NCBI GenBank assembly: GCA_024195585.1
Contig: SWBL01000216.1
Span: forward strand, 23,808-87,807
DNA length: 64,000 nucleotides
Direction of reading: 5' to 3'
Source: Aureobasidium sp. EXF-3400
Taxonomy: Eukaryota; Ascomycota; Dothideomycetes; Dothideales; Saccotheciaceae
The translations under genes and the position numbers were made by a program. Shown piece after piece: positions 32,499 through 44,097 of this stretch; within the stretch, counting starts at the first letter, position 1; each line of letters starts with the position of its first letter. Under the pieces are notes generated by a model. That model saw only the letters and a list, made by a program, of their open reading frames with translations, was not told the origin of the DNA and made no database searches.

Positions 32499-33920
32499 AT
32501 GAACAAGACTGCCAAATTCTTCCTCTCGATCGGAGCCAGAGGTGAGACTCGGGCTGTTGCTGCCACTCAACTGCCATCTCTCAAGGCAGAGGACAAGCAT
32601 GCGGTAACCGATGTCGTCTATCTCGGAATAAGAAAGACTAAGATGTTGGATCGATGGCTGGATAAAATTGTGGCTCTCTCTGGATCCAATGCAGTCCTTC
32701 TGTTCACCGTCATTGCTCTTCTCGCATGGGCACTTCTGGGTATCAAGTTTGCGGATCGCACTGGATGGCAAGTTGGTATCTCTGATGCTCAGGCCATCAT
32801 CAATATGGTTTTTGATTCTTTCCTGGTTCGTCAACAGCTTAACGCCTACGATGAGACGCTTGTCATACTCTGTCAGCTTCAATCTCGAGCGGAGAGCCAC
32901 AGGAGGATGTTACGCGTTCTTGGACCTCGTCAGCGCGGCCCACTCGTTGCGAGCCAGCGCATATCTGTCCAGGATTTGCCCACCCAAGGTGGAGTCTTCG
33001 CAAGGTTCTGCGTGTCGGCCTCCGGGTTCATGGGCCATCTCGGGACTGTAACTGCATACTGGGTCTGCATTGGCATTTGGCTTGGCTTTGGTCATCACTG
33101 TGGATGGTCCAGTACTTGGTTCTTCTACATCAACTCTGCTACATCCGCACTCATGGTCTTGTTGCTCGCGTTCCTCGCCAACAACCGAGAGCGACACGAA
33201 AAGCATCTCCAGGATTGCGTGAGTCTGATATACAGCGCAGACGCCACTCTCGAGCGCATGTTGCGAGATGCAACTGGCGACAAGGTCGAGAACCAAACTT
33301 TCATCATACCTGCGCCTGAGGTCGGCAAGATACAACGCGTGATCAACTTCTATGCGGACCTTGTTGGTACGTTGCTCGGCATCGTTCTTTTGGCTCTAGT
33401 ACTAGTCGTCTGGGTTGTTCTGGGTCCTGTCATGTCGTTTAATGACAATTGGTGGCTGTTGATCGGTACTTATGCCGGACTCATCGGCATGAACGATGGA
33501 TTTGTGCTTCGAAATCTCTGCAATGTCTGTAATATCCGCGAGGAAGAACAACACGACCAGCGCATCCTCGACGATCAGGACTTCCTCGCCATCGTTGGTC
33601 TGACCGAGTCTGATGAGAATGATAAGCCCAAGCTTGGCCTCAACAGCCGACTCTCCATCATCATGGGCGATGTATGCTCTCACGAATTGACCGTTGTGGC
33701 CGGTGTGGTCGTTATTGCTGGACTTATTGCTACTGCCACAGCAATGGATTGGAGTGAACTTGGTCAAATCATCTGCAATGTGCCACCAAGCATTGTGGAG
33801 TCGTTCTTCACTCTGATCCTGATTACTGGCCATAATCTCGGGGACCAGAAGCGATATGCAAGTCTGCGCAAAATTCATCAACACAGATTGCAACTCATCA
33901 ACTACCTGGAAGGGATGTAG
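32499..33920 (+). CDS. Low-affinity iron permease (Fet4-like)
   Basis: Single exon, 473 residues. Matches the fungal low-affinity iron permease layout: a short soluble N-terminus, then paired hydrophobic units, with helices such as AVLLFTVIALLAWALLGIKF, GHLGTVTAYWVCIGIWLGFG, LMVLLLAFLANNRE, LLGIVLLALVLVVWVVLGPV and LTVVAGVVVIAGLIATATAM. Two copies of the core repeat (F...GS/W...D followed by IxxxxDSFLVRQQL or the TLILITGHNL half) are seen near residues 100-140 and 400-440. It would import Fe(II), and perhaps Cu or Zn, across the plasma membrane. Start chosen at 32499 (ccgccataATG); an upstream in-frame extension is leader-like. Confidence 0.85.
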   Translation: MNKTAKFFLSIGARGETRAVAATQLPSLKAEDKHAVTDVVYLGIRKTKMLDRWLDKIVALSGSNAVLLFTVIALLAWALLGIKFADRTGWQVGISDAQAIINMVFDSFLVRQQLNAYDETLVILCQLQSRAESHRRMLRVLGPRQRGPLVASQRISVQDLPTQGGVFARFCVSASGFMGHLGTVTAYWVCIGIWLGFGHHCGWSSTWFFYINSATSALMVLLLAFLANNRERHEKHLQDCVSLIYSADATLERMLRDATGDKVENQTFIIPAPEVGKIQRVINFYADLVGTLLGIVLLALVLVVWVVLGPVMSFNDNWWLLIGTYAGLIGMNDGFVLRNLCNVCNIREEEQHDQRILDDQDFLAIVGLTESDENDKPKLGLNSRLSIIMGDVCSHELTVVAGVVVIAGLIATATAMDWSELGQIICNVPPSIVESFFTLILITGHNLGDQKRYASLRKIHQHRLQLINYLEGM

Positions 33921-34106
33921 ATTGACCGAGGAGAGGAAAAAGTTGTCAGTAGCGTGGTGGGATGTTCGGTTTGTTATCAGTTCTAGGAATGTTTTTGAAG
34001 ATGATTTAATCATCAAGTGGGGAATCGTTATCATACAAAAGCTACTTTTACAATCAATAGCAGGCCAGAGCGATAGCTTCCCAAGCATCAGGTGAAACCG
34101 TCAACT

Positions 34107-34626
34107 TCACTCGTTATCGGAGTCCGAGTAGTCAACCAGACATCGTCTTTTCGCAGTAGCCGGCAAGGCGGGAGGCTCTTGCTTCAATGCACAGTTGTTT
34201 CCGATAGTAGTCACAGCGAAGGCGAGAGGGACAGCAGGAGCAGCAGCAGAGGTAGAGGCAGAAGGAGCGGTAAGCGGAGGGTCCCCAACACGAGCTTTTT
34301 CCGGGGACGGGGAGCCAGAAAGCGAGAGCGAACGCTTGATAGTAGTCTGTTGGCCAAGTGAGGACGACTCGGTTGGAACGTGCGGTGGAGGGGCCTCTGA
34401 ACGATGGTTGTTAGGGCAAGCCATTATATTCACTCTTTCCGATCTTACCTTGAGCACTGACGCCTCTTGCTCTCGCCAGATCCTCGCCGTAATCCAGCAA
34501 AGGATTCGTGCGCTTGCTGCGTGGCTGCCTTCTACGTTTCTGAGGAGCCGAAGAACCGATCAATGGTTGATCGGGAAGATGGAAAAGCGATGCACCACGA
34601 TCTCTCATGATGGGCTGGTCGGACAT
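34107..34626 (-). CDS. Small disordered basic/Pro-Ser-rich protein, unknown
   Basis: Two exons on the minus strand by clean phase: 34626-34449 and 34396-34107 (52-nt intron gtaaga...ctaacaac...ttcag); 155 residues. The first part has a basic patch (KRRRQPRSKR) that could act as a nuclear signal; the second part is Ser/Pro/Ala-rich and ends CLVDYSDSDNE, an acidic tail with possible casein-kinase-2 sites. No domain recognised. The intron's good splice sites and branch sequence are the main evidence that it is a gene. Confidence 0.45.
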
Positions 34627-35397
34627 GATTCTTGTTTCGATGAGCGAGATGATGTGGTGATTGGCGGTGTTGAAGCAAGACAGAATGTGGTTTTGTTTTC
34701 GATGGTTGTTCGAGGAGATGGAATGGTTTGGACATCGTCGCAAATAACAGAAGGGACAGAGCCAGAGGCAGGAAGTAGGCAGTCACGTCTCTCAAGCCTC
34801 TTTCCTGTTATCGGCTCGACTTGGATTCCTGAGCAGCTTTGTGTGGAAAGGGCATACTGGGAGAAGCGTCATGCTCTTGCCCCTGCAACAGGTCTGCTCC
34901 AACGCCAAAAACTTGCATCTTCATGGAAACTGTGTAAACGTTCAGTATAGAGGATTCTCATTTACAGCAGAGCAAGATGTTGTCAGAGGACTCGCGAAAA
35001 CCTCAAGGAAGACTTTCTATCGAAAGCTTGCGAAGATATTATCGGGAGACCTTGCATCGACGACTTTCACCTTCTTGTCGAGGATTGATAATCGATTCAC
35101 ATTACCAATCGGAGACGAATCAAAAAGACATCGAATTGTGTCTTTGTATACAGCACGGGCATGGCAGACTGGAGACACAACATTCTTGGATCGGCGCGAC
35201 CATTCGGGCCCGGATGTCTAGAGTTCTTCCTCGGACCGGGGCCCCTCATTCTTCCCCACTTGTTGATGACCAATAGCCTTGATGCGCAAACCTCGGGAGG
35301 GGCCCTCAAAACATATCTACTATCACTTCTTGATACCAGCAATCATTGTCGGTCACCAAACCTTCTACCCGTATTGACACAATCTCCATCACCAATC
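34627..35397. other. Intergenic
   Basis: About 770 bp separating the small disordered protein gene from the next SDR; no supportable feature. Confidence 0.5.
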
Positions 35398-36609
35398 ATG
35401 CCCCGGAATGTTCTCATTACGGGTGGCTCAGGATACCTCGGAGGCTCCCTCCTAGCAGAACTCAAAAACACCGAGTTGCCCGCTCATGGTACCATTTATG
35501 CTCTGGTACGCAGTGATGAGCAGGCAGAAAAGGTCAAGGCAAACTACAACGCCACCCCAATCACACTCGACCTCGAAGACCAGTCGGCCATTACAGCTGC
35601 CTTGCTAGAAAAGCAAATCTCCGTCGTCTTTCATCTGATCAGCGCCGTCAGCGCAGATAGTCAAGAAAAGTTTATACAGGGACTGGGGAAGGTGAAAGAG
35701 CAATCGGGAGTTGAGACTCACTTCCTGCACACGAGCGGTGCAAAAATATTCAGCAGTTTTGCGGCCCATCCGACTGATCGGGCGCTGAGCGATACTGATG
35801 ATGGCCTCTATGAGATACAGAAGAGTGTAGCACCAAAACTTCCGCTTTTCCAACAGGTACGAAATCTCAACACTTCACAAATGTTCATCACTAATATCGT
35901 GTTCTTAGGCTGTCGGGGCGAACAACAAGATTATCGAAGCCGGCGATAAGTATGGTGTAAAGACTTACATCTTCATGCCGTGTATCGTATATGGCAAGGG
36001 TACTGGCTTCGGTAACCACATCTCTATCCAAACAGTTGCGATTGTTCGAGCTGCAAAAGCGATGCGTCGTGTGTGCAAAGTCGATGACCTCGAAGCTGTA
36101 CGTCTTGCGCATCGCAATATTCTCCAGACTTGATCGCTGACACCTTGCAAGACTTGGCCCGTGTGCCACATTCATGACACTGTGACGCTATACATTGCTA
36201 TACTTGCGAAGATTCTGAAGGAAGAACCGATCGACCATGGTCGCAATGGCTACTATCTGGCTTCTCCCGGTTCGATTGCGTGGACGGACTTGTACAAGCA
36301 GATGGCAAAAGCTCTAGCCAAGCGTGGAGTTATCGACGACGACACAGTTCACGAAGTCTCTGATGAGTCTCTGGAAGAGGCTGCAAAAGCTCTCGGTTGT
36401 CCCAAGGGAGTTGTGCCAGTGCAGATGGGAGGAGCGTAAGTTTTGGTCGTGTCAAGCTGAACTGCAGCACTGGGTGGCTAACAAGTCTTCGCAGGTGTTC
36501 ACTACACGCTGATCGCGGAAAGAAGATTGGATGGAGTGCTGAGTACCCTGCAAAACATATCCTGGATGACGCAGATCATGAGGTCGAATTTATTCTGGAA
36601 AATATCTGA
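35398..36609 (+). CDS. Extended SDR / NAD-dependent epimerase-dehydratase family protein
   Basis: Four exons: 35398-35856, 35909-36097, 36152-36435, 36495-36609; 348 residues. N-terminal MPRNVLITGGSGYLGGSLL has the TGxxGYLG nucleotide-binding motif; VVFHLISAV and THFLHTSGAKIFS correspond to the following strands. The catalytic Tyr-x3-Lys is not in its usual place: the nearest candidate is Tyr-Gly-Val-Lys in GDKYGVKTY, right before MPCIVYGKGTG. This matches fungal epimerase-like proteins of unknown substrate. Cytosolic, NAD(P) cofactor expected. No partner gene is evident; it runs toward the permease gene tail. Confidence 0.8.
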
Positions 36610-36789
36610 AAGCGACATGTATGCGATCAATCAACCTTCTAGAGACCTCTCAATAGATTAATCAAGGAGCACATTGAACTTGCGAAATCAAAGATGGCGA
36701 CTGTGAGAAAATTCGGCCTTATGCCCATACATATGTACAAATCTGTGCGACTCTAATATTTCTAGCCAAACGAAAGACTTTTCGCAACA

Positions 36790-39037
36790 CTAAGCGGAAA
36801 CACTCATCTGCCTATCACTGCCCTTGCCCTTGCCGAACATCAAAGGTCCCAGCATTTCCGACCAGAAGCTGCGGGGAGGATCAACAAATGTTGCTTCGTA
36901 GTTGTCGATAGTAGGACGTTCCCAGACAAGATCGACCTCGAGAGGCTTCAGCAGACGAGTGCGCTTGATGAGTTTCCAGGAGAAGAAGGTGACAGGGGCC
37001 ACCAAAAGGAGAGTGTAGTAAATGAAGAAATCGCTGACGGAGAAGGGCGCAAAGGCGGTGTATCCGTAGCAGAAGACGATCATAGTCATCCAAGCAGCAC
37101 CGAGCCATGCCTGACGAGAAATTAGTTTTGGGACATGAAAATGAATTTCGAGCAGAACTTACAGAGTATGGCTGGAACCAACCCTTGTAGGGCAGAGTGT
37201 TTCTGTCCAAAGCCTGTGCCTTGCAAGCTCTGTAGAAGAAGATGTAGGTGACACACATGACCCAGTAGTTGATGACACCTCCAGCGGTGACCAGGTTGAT
37301 GAGCCAGCCCAGGACGACGTTTGAGCCATTGCTGACTTGCAAGAAAGCGAGACAAGGGAAGACCATAACGATGGCAAAGCAGACAAGAGGTACACCACTC
37401 TTTGTGCAGTAGCGAAGAGCCTTGGGTGCTCTGCCCTCGATGGCGAGACCGTACAAACTGCGAGTTGCGCAGAAAGTGTATGTGTTGCCGGCACTGAAGA
37501 TGGATGTAACCAGAAGGGCGCTGACGAGATGAGGCAGACCAGTAATGCCCATGTTGGCCATGGCGATAACGTAGGGAGAGGCAGCAGCAGTTCCGGAACC
37601 GCTCTGCTTACCAGAGATGATGGCCTTCAGGGTAGGGTCGACTGAGCTAAGGACAATACCAACAGCAAGGGAACCTCCCATAAAGAAAAGAGCGAATCTC
37701 CAGTAGACAGTCTTGAAAGCGTTCTTGATGTAGATGCGGGGACGTCTAGCCTCACCAGCGACCATGGAGAGGTACTCGGGACCAGTGACACAGAACGAGG
37801 CGGACCACAGAGCGGCGCAGAAGCCTTCGAACTGGCCGAGGGTTCCGGTGCTTCGGTACTCTTTGAAGGCGTTGTGCTTCCAGTTGCGGAACCCGTAGGC
37901 ATCGTGCTGAGGGTTGCCGCCAACCATGGTGATGAAGGTGAAGGAGAAGACGATGAAAATCAAGATGACTTTGCCGCCAGACAACCAGAACTCGGCTTCA
38001 CCGAAGACCTTAATGGCAAGAACGTTGAGGATACTATAGCAATTGAGTCAGCAAATGAACAGTGAGTCGCGAACGGCTAGCCTGGAAAGGATAAGACGAC
38101 AGCGAGAACAATGCAGGTGAGAAAGCAGATTGCGACAATGCGCCGCGACTTTGAAATCAGAAGTACGAGTCGAATATGATGATCGCATGGAAGTCGGAGT
38201 TGCTTGAGGAGAAAAAGGAGAGTCCGAGTCGCTTGGGAGGAAAGACAGAGGAAGAAGGCGCTTGGGAAGAAGAATAAGAGAAGAGGCGCTTGGGTGAAGG
38301 AGAGTTGGAGTGTCGCTTGGGAGAATTGTTGCTTTGGAAAGTGGTCGCACTGGAGAGCTTACCCATAGAGAATCTGCAAGTCGTGTCAGCTTCAATCGAA
38401 TTGACGGTGATCGTCTCAGACTTACGATACAAGCGAGAGGGATTGCCCATGGGGGAATATCATCACTCCAGAAATCAAGTACTGTGGAAAGAGCGGTAAT
38501 TTCGAAGGGAATAAGCAAAGCTCTGGAAAGATGTTAGATCTACTCGAGTCGAGGGTTTCAGACAGTCGTACTCATAGATGAAGAAGTTGTATCCAGCCAT
38601 GAAACTGTTTGTCAAAGAGAACGATTAGTATGCTTCTTTCGCATGCGATGCACACAGCAGTGTGTAAATGGCCATGCGTACCCAAAAGCGTCGTCGACAA
38701 AGTGGCCGGCAAGACGAATGAAGCCACCAGATACAGGGTATGCCGTCGTCATCTCGGCGATACAGTTGTTGACCAGACCCAAGAAGCAAGCGTAGATGGA
38801 GTAGGCCAGGAACAAACTAGCGGGACCACCCTTGTAGAGACCGCCGCCGATACTGACGAAGAGTGCAGTACCAATGGTGCCGCCAATGGCCATGAGCTGG
38901 ATCTGTCTGTTTCCGAGACGACGGTGGAGGTGATCGGTGTTCTCGATAATCTCGCCTTCGTCATGGCTTTCCGATCGAGTGAAGGGTTCCGACGAGACGT
39001 ACTCGCCGACCTTCTCGCCATGCTTGAGAGAGGCCAT
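36790..39037 (-). CDS. Amino acid permease, dicarboxylic (Dip5-like) YAT family
   Basis: Six exons on the minus strand: 39037-38682, 38604-38572, 38522-38426, 38373-38363, 38033-37163, 37110-36790; 562 residues. TM1 consensus LMAIGGTIGTALFVSIG, ASPYVIAMANMGI and AGNTYTFCATRSLYGLA are YAT-family marks; the long run of similarity through FWLSGGKVILIFIVFSFTFI and VGGNPQHDAYGFRNW is that of Dip5-type glutamate/aspartate permeases. Exon 4 is only 11 nt: it supplies Ile-Leu-Tyr and part of Gly between LAC-Ile and ILNVLAIKV, restoring the family sequence. The intron after it is 329 nt and carries a minisatellite. Plasma membrane, proton-coupled uptake; substrate inferred. Confidence 0.85.
38197..38325. 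repeat. Degenerate ~28-bp minisatellite within a permease intron
   Basis: Four to five units anchored on gcttgggag/gcttgggaag at about 38203, 38232, 38261, 38289 and 38316 (spacing 27-29 bp), with purine-rich filler. It lies in the 329-nt intron of the Dip5-like gene; all other introns of that gene are about 50-80 nt. Confidence 0.75.
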
Positions 39038-41664
39038 GGTTGGTCCAATGAGTGTTGATAGGAATAAAAAACGAGGGAATGTGATTGCAGAGAGGGCCAA
39101 ATTGCGCGGGCACGCGACGCACTATATGCTCAAGCCATGGTAGGCGCAATTGCGCAGTAAACGTCTACCGGATAGACCATCGGTCATTGGGAGCGCCACC
39201 AGTCGCCAATTGATACTGTCGCGAAGCTGAAGCCTGGTGAAAGATAACACTAAGAGTAAAGTCTAAGAGGCCGGTTGCCTCGCCCGACCCCGCATCGGGA
39301 CTCCAAGTCCAGCACAGGGCGCCTCGTGGCGTCGGTAGCGTCTTGAGGCTCGTGCGCGTTGCGAGGAAACCTGTCGATCTCCGCAGTTCCAGGCGATAAG
39401 ACTTGCGCCCACCACGGTTTGGCTGTCTCTCTACCTTCCGCTGCGTACCGTATCTCCCTTGCTGTCGCTGCAAGACATCTAGAACTTCTCTTGCATAAAC
39501 CTTTGATGCAGCCTTGTTCCTTCTAAACCATGTATCGCGTCTGGATCGCCCGGGAATTATAGTGCCGCTCATCGCCATCACCTTATTCTTTTCGCCTATG
39601 AGAGTCTGGGTCCTACGCAACCACTTCTCTACGAACATTGTTTTTGATGGCAAGAGAATTCTGATATCAACAACGATGTGCCCGCCAGACTTCTACAGCG
39701 CGATGATAACATGTTCTGTGGACATTCGTTTACCACGTCGCCACTGAAAGTCTTATCTGTGCATCCTACATGCTATCGTCGCATGCCTGTTATCTCTTGG
39801 CCACTCGGCGTGTCCGTACTGGGCCGAGTGCTGCTATCTCTACAAGGCCAGGGAAATCCTCCCCATAAAGGGTAATGTCGGCTTACACAACTTCAAGGAA
39901 ATCAACGACAAGGAACAACATCACATATGCAGACGTCGTGGCTGACCAAAGTATGTACTGATCACGCTGTTCATTGGGTTTGTTCATGGTTCTTGCGGTC
40001 CTCCCTAAGCGATTGGCCTTGCGCTCCTTCTTTTCAGCCGTCGACAAGCGGTAGGTGGAGAGTTGACTCAACATAGAGTGGACGGCACAGGGACTGTAAG
40101 GCAGGAACAGGGGCTGTTTTGCTGTCGTGTTTCGTCTCGTGCATTCGAACGACATCGAACTCAAGGTCACTCTGACCTTTTCGTAGGAAAATCTGCGATG
40201 TCAGCAGATCTGAGGTTGTCGCGACTGTGGGAGGCGCATCGTGACATCGATATTCCCACTTTCCTGAGAAGTCGTCGTCCGAGATTGAGCTCTTGGACAT
40301 CATCATCGACCGGGTCCATTGCTTCTCTTTTTGCTAGCGATCTTGAGACTATGGCCGCGACCGCTCCCCGGTGCTTTGTTCTACATGAACCACTTCGAAG
40401 GACGTATCCTCGACTCCAAGATATTAGTTCCACTCGCTACTGTTCATTGTTAATTCTTCGTGACAGTGGCACTCTCGATCTGCCTATGTGACTGGCGTCT
40501 CGTCGCTCGAGTCGTCACCGCGCCCCTAGGCTGAACTCGCACCATTATCCTGCCAACCATTGCCAGCTCTATGTCGACTCAACTTCACTCGGTTCGACTC
40601 ACGATGTGCTTTAAACACCTAGCCCTCACAGCAAAGGTGTGAGAGTCCTCTCATCCCAATCGTTCGTCGCGAGATTCTCTGCAGCAGCTGCACAAAACTG
40701 GGCACGCTGATACGTACGGTCATGGACTCAGTCAATCTCACTTCGGTAGATGCGATCGTTTGTGCTTCAGGCTTCACAATATATCGTCGCCAGAACACCG
40801 CCCCACAATTCCTGGTCAACATCAGCATTGCTGACTCACTCTCGATGTCGAACCTCGTCCTGTTCGACAGCGGTCATGTCTAGGCTCGGATTGCCTGACA
40901 GACTTGTAGATCTCAAATCTCTCCTTGCTACTCCGCTGTGTATACTGTCCAGACACGACAACCACGGCCTGGTCATGTGCATCTGGAAAAAGCAAGATTA
41001 CTACAACCGTCTCGTAACCCGTCGCTCCTTTGATGTCAGACTTCTTCATCGTTGCCGTACGACCCAAAGATCTAGATCGCCTCTATGCATGCAGGATCGT
41101 CAGGCTATCACGCAAGGGCTCTTGGGAAGCCGAATCCTCATCCTTCGCGTGGTCGACCCCATCGGTCGCCGCATTGATACGTCTTCTTCAACCACGTTTT
41201 CAGCTGATGCCTCCCTAGCATCATCGCCCTTTGCACTATTGAACATAGGAAGAAGACGGGTGTTTCCCGTGATATCGTTATGTTGCGGGCACAACCATAC
41301 AATTGAGGTTTGTCACAGCGTCGGCGAGCACGACTGCATACTACTCGACGTCCATCTGCACAACGACTAGCCTGGCCTTGGGAAACTTATCCAACACCTG
41401 GACAACTGCGACACCCTATTCGAAGTTTTCAAACGTGCGAGTACAGTTACTGCTTTTGTATTGAGATGTTCTATTGACACAGGAAAACACCATTACGTCG
41501 ATGCAGTACCTTCGCCTCTCAGGTGAGGCCAGACCCATACATACAGTACTCGCGATTGCGCAGCCGTTCTCTACTCAAGCATTCTTTCCTCCAAGCCCAA
41601 GCCTCGGACAGGTATCTACCTTGGTCCTTATACCGACACTCCTTCCCATTGCCGCGACCAATCG
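39038..41664. other. Gene-poor region
   Basis: 2.6 kb upstream of the permease and beyond the tannase stop. A frame at about 40660-40863 contains SVDAIVCASGFTIYRRQ, like the last motif of flavin monooxygenases, but no other part of such an enzyme is present. A minus-strand frame at 39638-39165 is long by chance in GC-balanced sequence. No gene called. Confidence 0.4.
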
Positions 41665-43446
41665 CTAGTAGACAGGGACCTTGAATGCAGGGAAAGTGTA
41701 GGTCCAGCTATCGATCGAAGCCTTGTCGTTAACGCACTTCCACGCGTTGTTCTTCCAGGTAGGTCTGGTGGGCCACTGGCAGAGCTTCTGAACTTCTCCA
41801 GAGTAAGTACCAGCAGAAACAGTAGCGTTGAGTCCAGTAGGCTTGATGCCATTCTCGACCCAATCGATCATGGTGTTCATGTTGTCCTCAGGGTAAGGAC
41901 CGTCAGGCTGGAGAGAGTTGGAAGAGCAGTGAGCGGCACCAGGGACCAAGTAGAATTGGTACCAGTCTTCAAGAGCCTTGAGCGATTGCTCGTTGGAGAA
42001 AGATTCCTCGGGATACATGATGGAGCGGACTGATTGCCAGTAGTGGACTGATGAAGCAGGAGGGACGGAGTTATCAGATTCTCCGTGGTAGTGGAGAAGC
42101 TTGCCACCCGACTTCTGGAAAGGAGTGAGATCTGGTAGAGTGGTCTGGAGGGAATCGAGGTAGCGGACCATGGCAGTCTGCATCCAACCGACGATTGTAT
42201 CGTAAGTCACACCATCGAGGGTGGTGAGATTGTCTTCATCGATCAACTCAACCATCTTAGCGACAAACTCGCCGCCGGTAGAGGGAATGTTGACCTCCCA
42301 GGAAGAAGTCTCGTTGTTCCACACCGGGTCAGCATCAGACGAGACAGCTGAACCATGCTGCCACGAAATGTAAGCGCGCTCGCCCTTGAGGTTGTGGAGA
42401 CCATTGTAGATGCCCTTGACAACAGCGACATCTTGAGCTGTGACGGTTCCATTTTGTGCAGGAGTGGAGCTAGTGGAGCTACCGGCGGCGCCATCTCGCT
42501 TTCCAAAGCCGAAACCGAGGGTAGAGCTGGTTGTGGCGGCGCAAAAGTAAGACTCGCCAACGAGGGTATCCAAGTCGAAATGAAGCTTGCAAAGGTCGGT
42601 GCGGGAGATGACACCGTCGGTTCTTCCATCGAGGGGATCACAGGCAGCAATTGTGGCATTGACAATCTTGGCCATGGAACAAGGAGGAGGGTAGTGATCC
42701 AAAGTGTGTTCAACGGCGACAGAGGTAAGGTGACCAATCTGCTGCTGAGCATAGCGCATGGCAGGAGCACCGGCAATTACACCGTCGTACTCCTCTCCCC
42801 AGCGCTGCACCTGACTCATGCCCTGACGACCACCATCAGAACAGCCTTCAAAGTAGGTAAACACCTTGGTGCCGTTGTTGCTTCCGTAGAACGGGTTGGC
42901 CAATGCCTTGCCAAGCGACGTCATTTCGCCAATAGCTTGGTAAGCAAACATGTATGTAGCATCCCAGTTGATCGAGCCATTGCCCTTGAGGATGACTTCG
43001 TCGTAAGAAGTGCTAAAGCCGTCGTAACCTGCATCGGTGATGCCACCGATGGCGCCGTAGGTAAGACCTCCAGTGGTGCTGCTCGGGAGAGCGTAGCCAC
43101 CTCCACCAGCGACATAGAAGCGCTTCTGGAAGTCTGACGGCTGGGGGAAAGCATACTGCACAACAACTTTGTCGTCCTTGCCAGTGTGGGTGTATGTTAC
43201 AGTGACGTTGCAGTAGGTGAGTGTCTCGCTCGTGGTGCTTCTCTTCATCATGGAACCACTGCTGGCGGTAGCATTGACGACGGCATTTGCGGTTACCGAT
43301 GAGACGATTGGCTCGATTCCGAGGAGAGTGTTGTTCGCGGGCAAAGCAGCCTGGATGTTCTCGACGGTGCAGACGTCAGATAAAGACTTCGCAGCGACGG
43401 TCATGCCGGCAAGAGCACTGAAGACGAGCAGAGTAGACTGAGGCAT
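41665..43446 (-). CDS. Secreted tannase / feruloyl esterase family enzyme
   Basis: Single exon, 593 residues. Signal peptide MPQSTLLVFSALAGMTVAA. Catalytic set of the tannase/FAEB family: Cys202-Ser203 in FEGCSDGGRQG, Asp458 in HYHGESDNSVPP and His506-Cys507 in PGAAHCSS, i.e. the CS-D-HC arrangement in which a disulfide joins the Cys next to Ser and the Cys next to His. A Lys-Arg at 316-317 (GFGKRDGAAG), followed by a Ser/Thr-rich linker, matches the Kex2-type cut that splits Aspergillus tannase into two disulfide-linked chains. It would cleave galloyl or feruloyl esters outside the cell. A TATAAG-like site about 80 bp upstream is near 43527. The promoter region separates it from a Zn2Cys6 regulator. 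Confidence 0.93.
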   Translation of the reverse strand: MPQSTLLVFSALAGMTVAAKSLSDVCTVENIQAALPANNTLLGIEPIVSSVTANAVVNATASSGSMMKRSTTSETLTYCNVTVTYTHTGKDDKVVVQYAFPQPSDFQKRFYVAGGGGYALPSSTTGGLTYGAIGGITDAGYDGFSTSYDEVILKGNGSINWDATYMFAYQAIGEMTSLGKALANPFYGSNNGTKVFTYFEGCSDGGRQGMSQVQRWGEEYDGVIAGAPAMRYAQQQIGHLTSVAVEHTLDHYPPPCSMAKIVNATIAACDPLDGRTDGVISRTDLCKLHFDLDTLVGESYFCAATTSSTLGFGFGKRDGAAGSSTSSTPAQNGTVTAQDVAVVKGIYNGLHNLKGERAYISWQHGSAVSSDADPVWNNETSSWEVNIPSTGGEFVAKMVELIDEDNLTTLDGVTYDTIVGWMQTAMVRYLDSLQTTLPDLTPFQKSGGKLLHYHGESDNSVPPASSVHYWQSVRSIMYPEESFSNEQSLKALEDWYQFYLVPGAAHCSSNSLQPDGPYPEDNMNTMIDWVENGIKPTGLNATVSAGTYSGEVQKLCQWPTRPTWKNNAWKCVNDKASIDSWTYTFPAFKVPVY

Positions 43447-44097
43447 GATGACCGGTAATCGAATGTAAGAGAGGTACGTTTGTAATGTTGTGATGCAGAG
43501 ACTGCGAAAGGAAGTGAGGCATACTTATAGAAGAAGGTCCTCGACCTGCTACCTTGGGGTCAAAAGTGTCCATCGTTCTATACGCGTGGTGCATTAGGGC
43601 AGTGTACAAGAGTCGTCATCAAGATTGTTTCATGTCAGGAGTTGGCCTTCATGACTTGATAGCTTGCGATATCGCGTGTGCATCTTTGATTGTGGCGGAG
43701 GCTGACAAGGAACGGCCCCATGCGATGGACATGTCCAGATGACGGTGTTACTTAAATTACGTGGTCTTTTGGACACGCATTGACGATTCATGCGTAGAGC
43801 TCGAACAGTGCAAATTGACTGACAGTGGCTGCTCAAGACAGAATTGAAAGCGTTGTCTGGAGAACGAGTTGCATACCGAGCATCTGTGCACACAGGCTTG
43901 GCAGATCATACTACTCTCTGATTGGCTCGCTCGTATGTACAGCCGTGCACAGACAAAATGCGTGAAGCTCCAGGCGATCGAAACGCGGCCAATGACAGAA
44001 TCGGTTCCATCACGTACCTTCTAAATCTCGTATGTACATTTTTGTAGGTCCATTCATTCACCTTGAGACAGCGCGATTGTTCGACTAGACATCTGAG
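43447..44097. promoter_or_regulatory. Divergent promoter region tannase / Zn2Cys6 regulator
   Basis: 650 bp between divergent starts, so both genes could share control sites. No coding sequence. I could not assign a specific binding motif by eye. Confidence 0.45.

Noticed and set aside
39165..39638. Minus-strand frame of about 157 codons upstream of the permease
   Set aside because: Arg-rich, no domain, no family ending; length fits chance in this composition.
40750..41370. Plus-strand frame of about 200 codons before the tannase
   Set aside because: No recognisable motif; SVDAIVCASGF in a neighbouring frame resembles a monooxygenase motif but stands alone.
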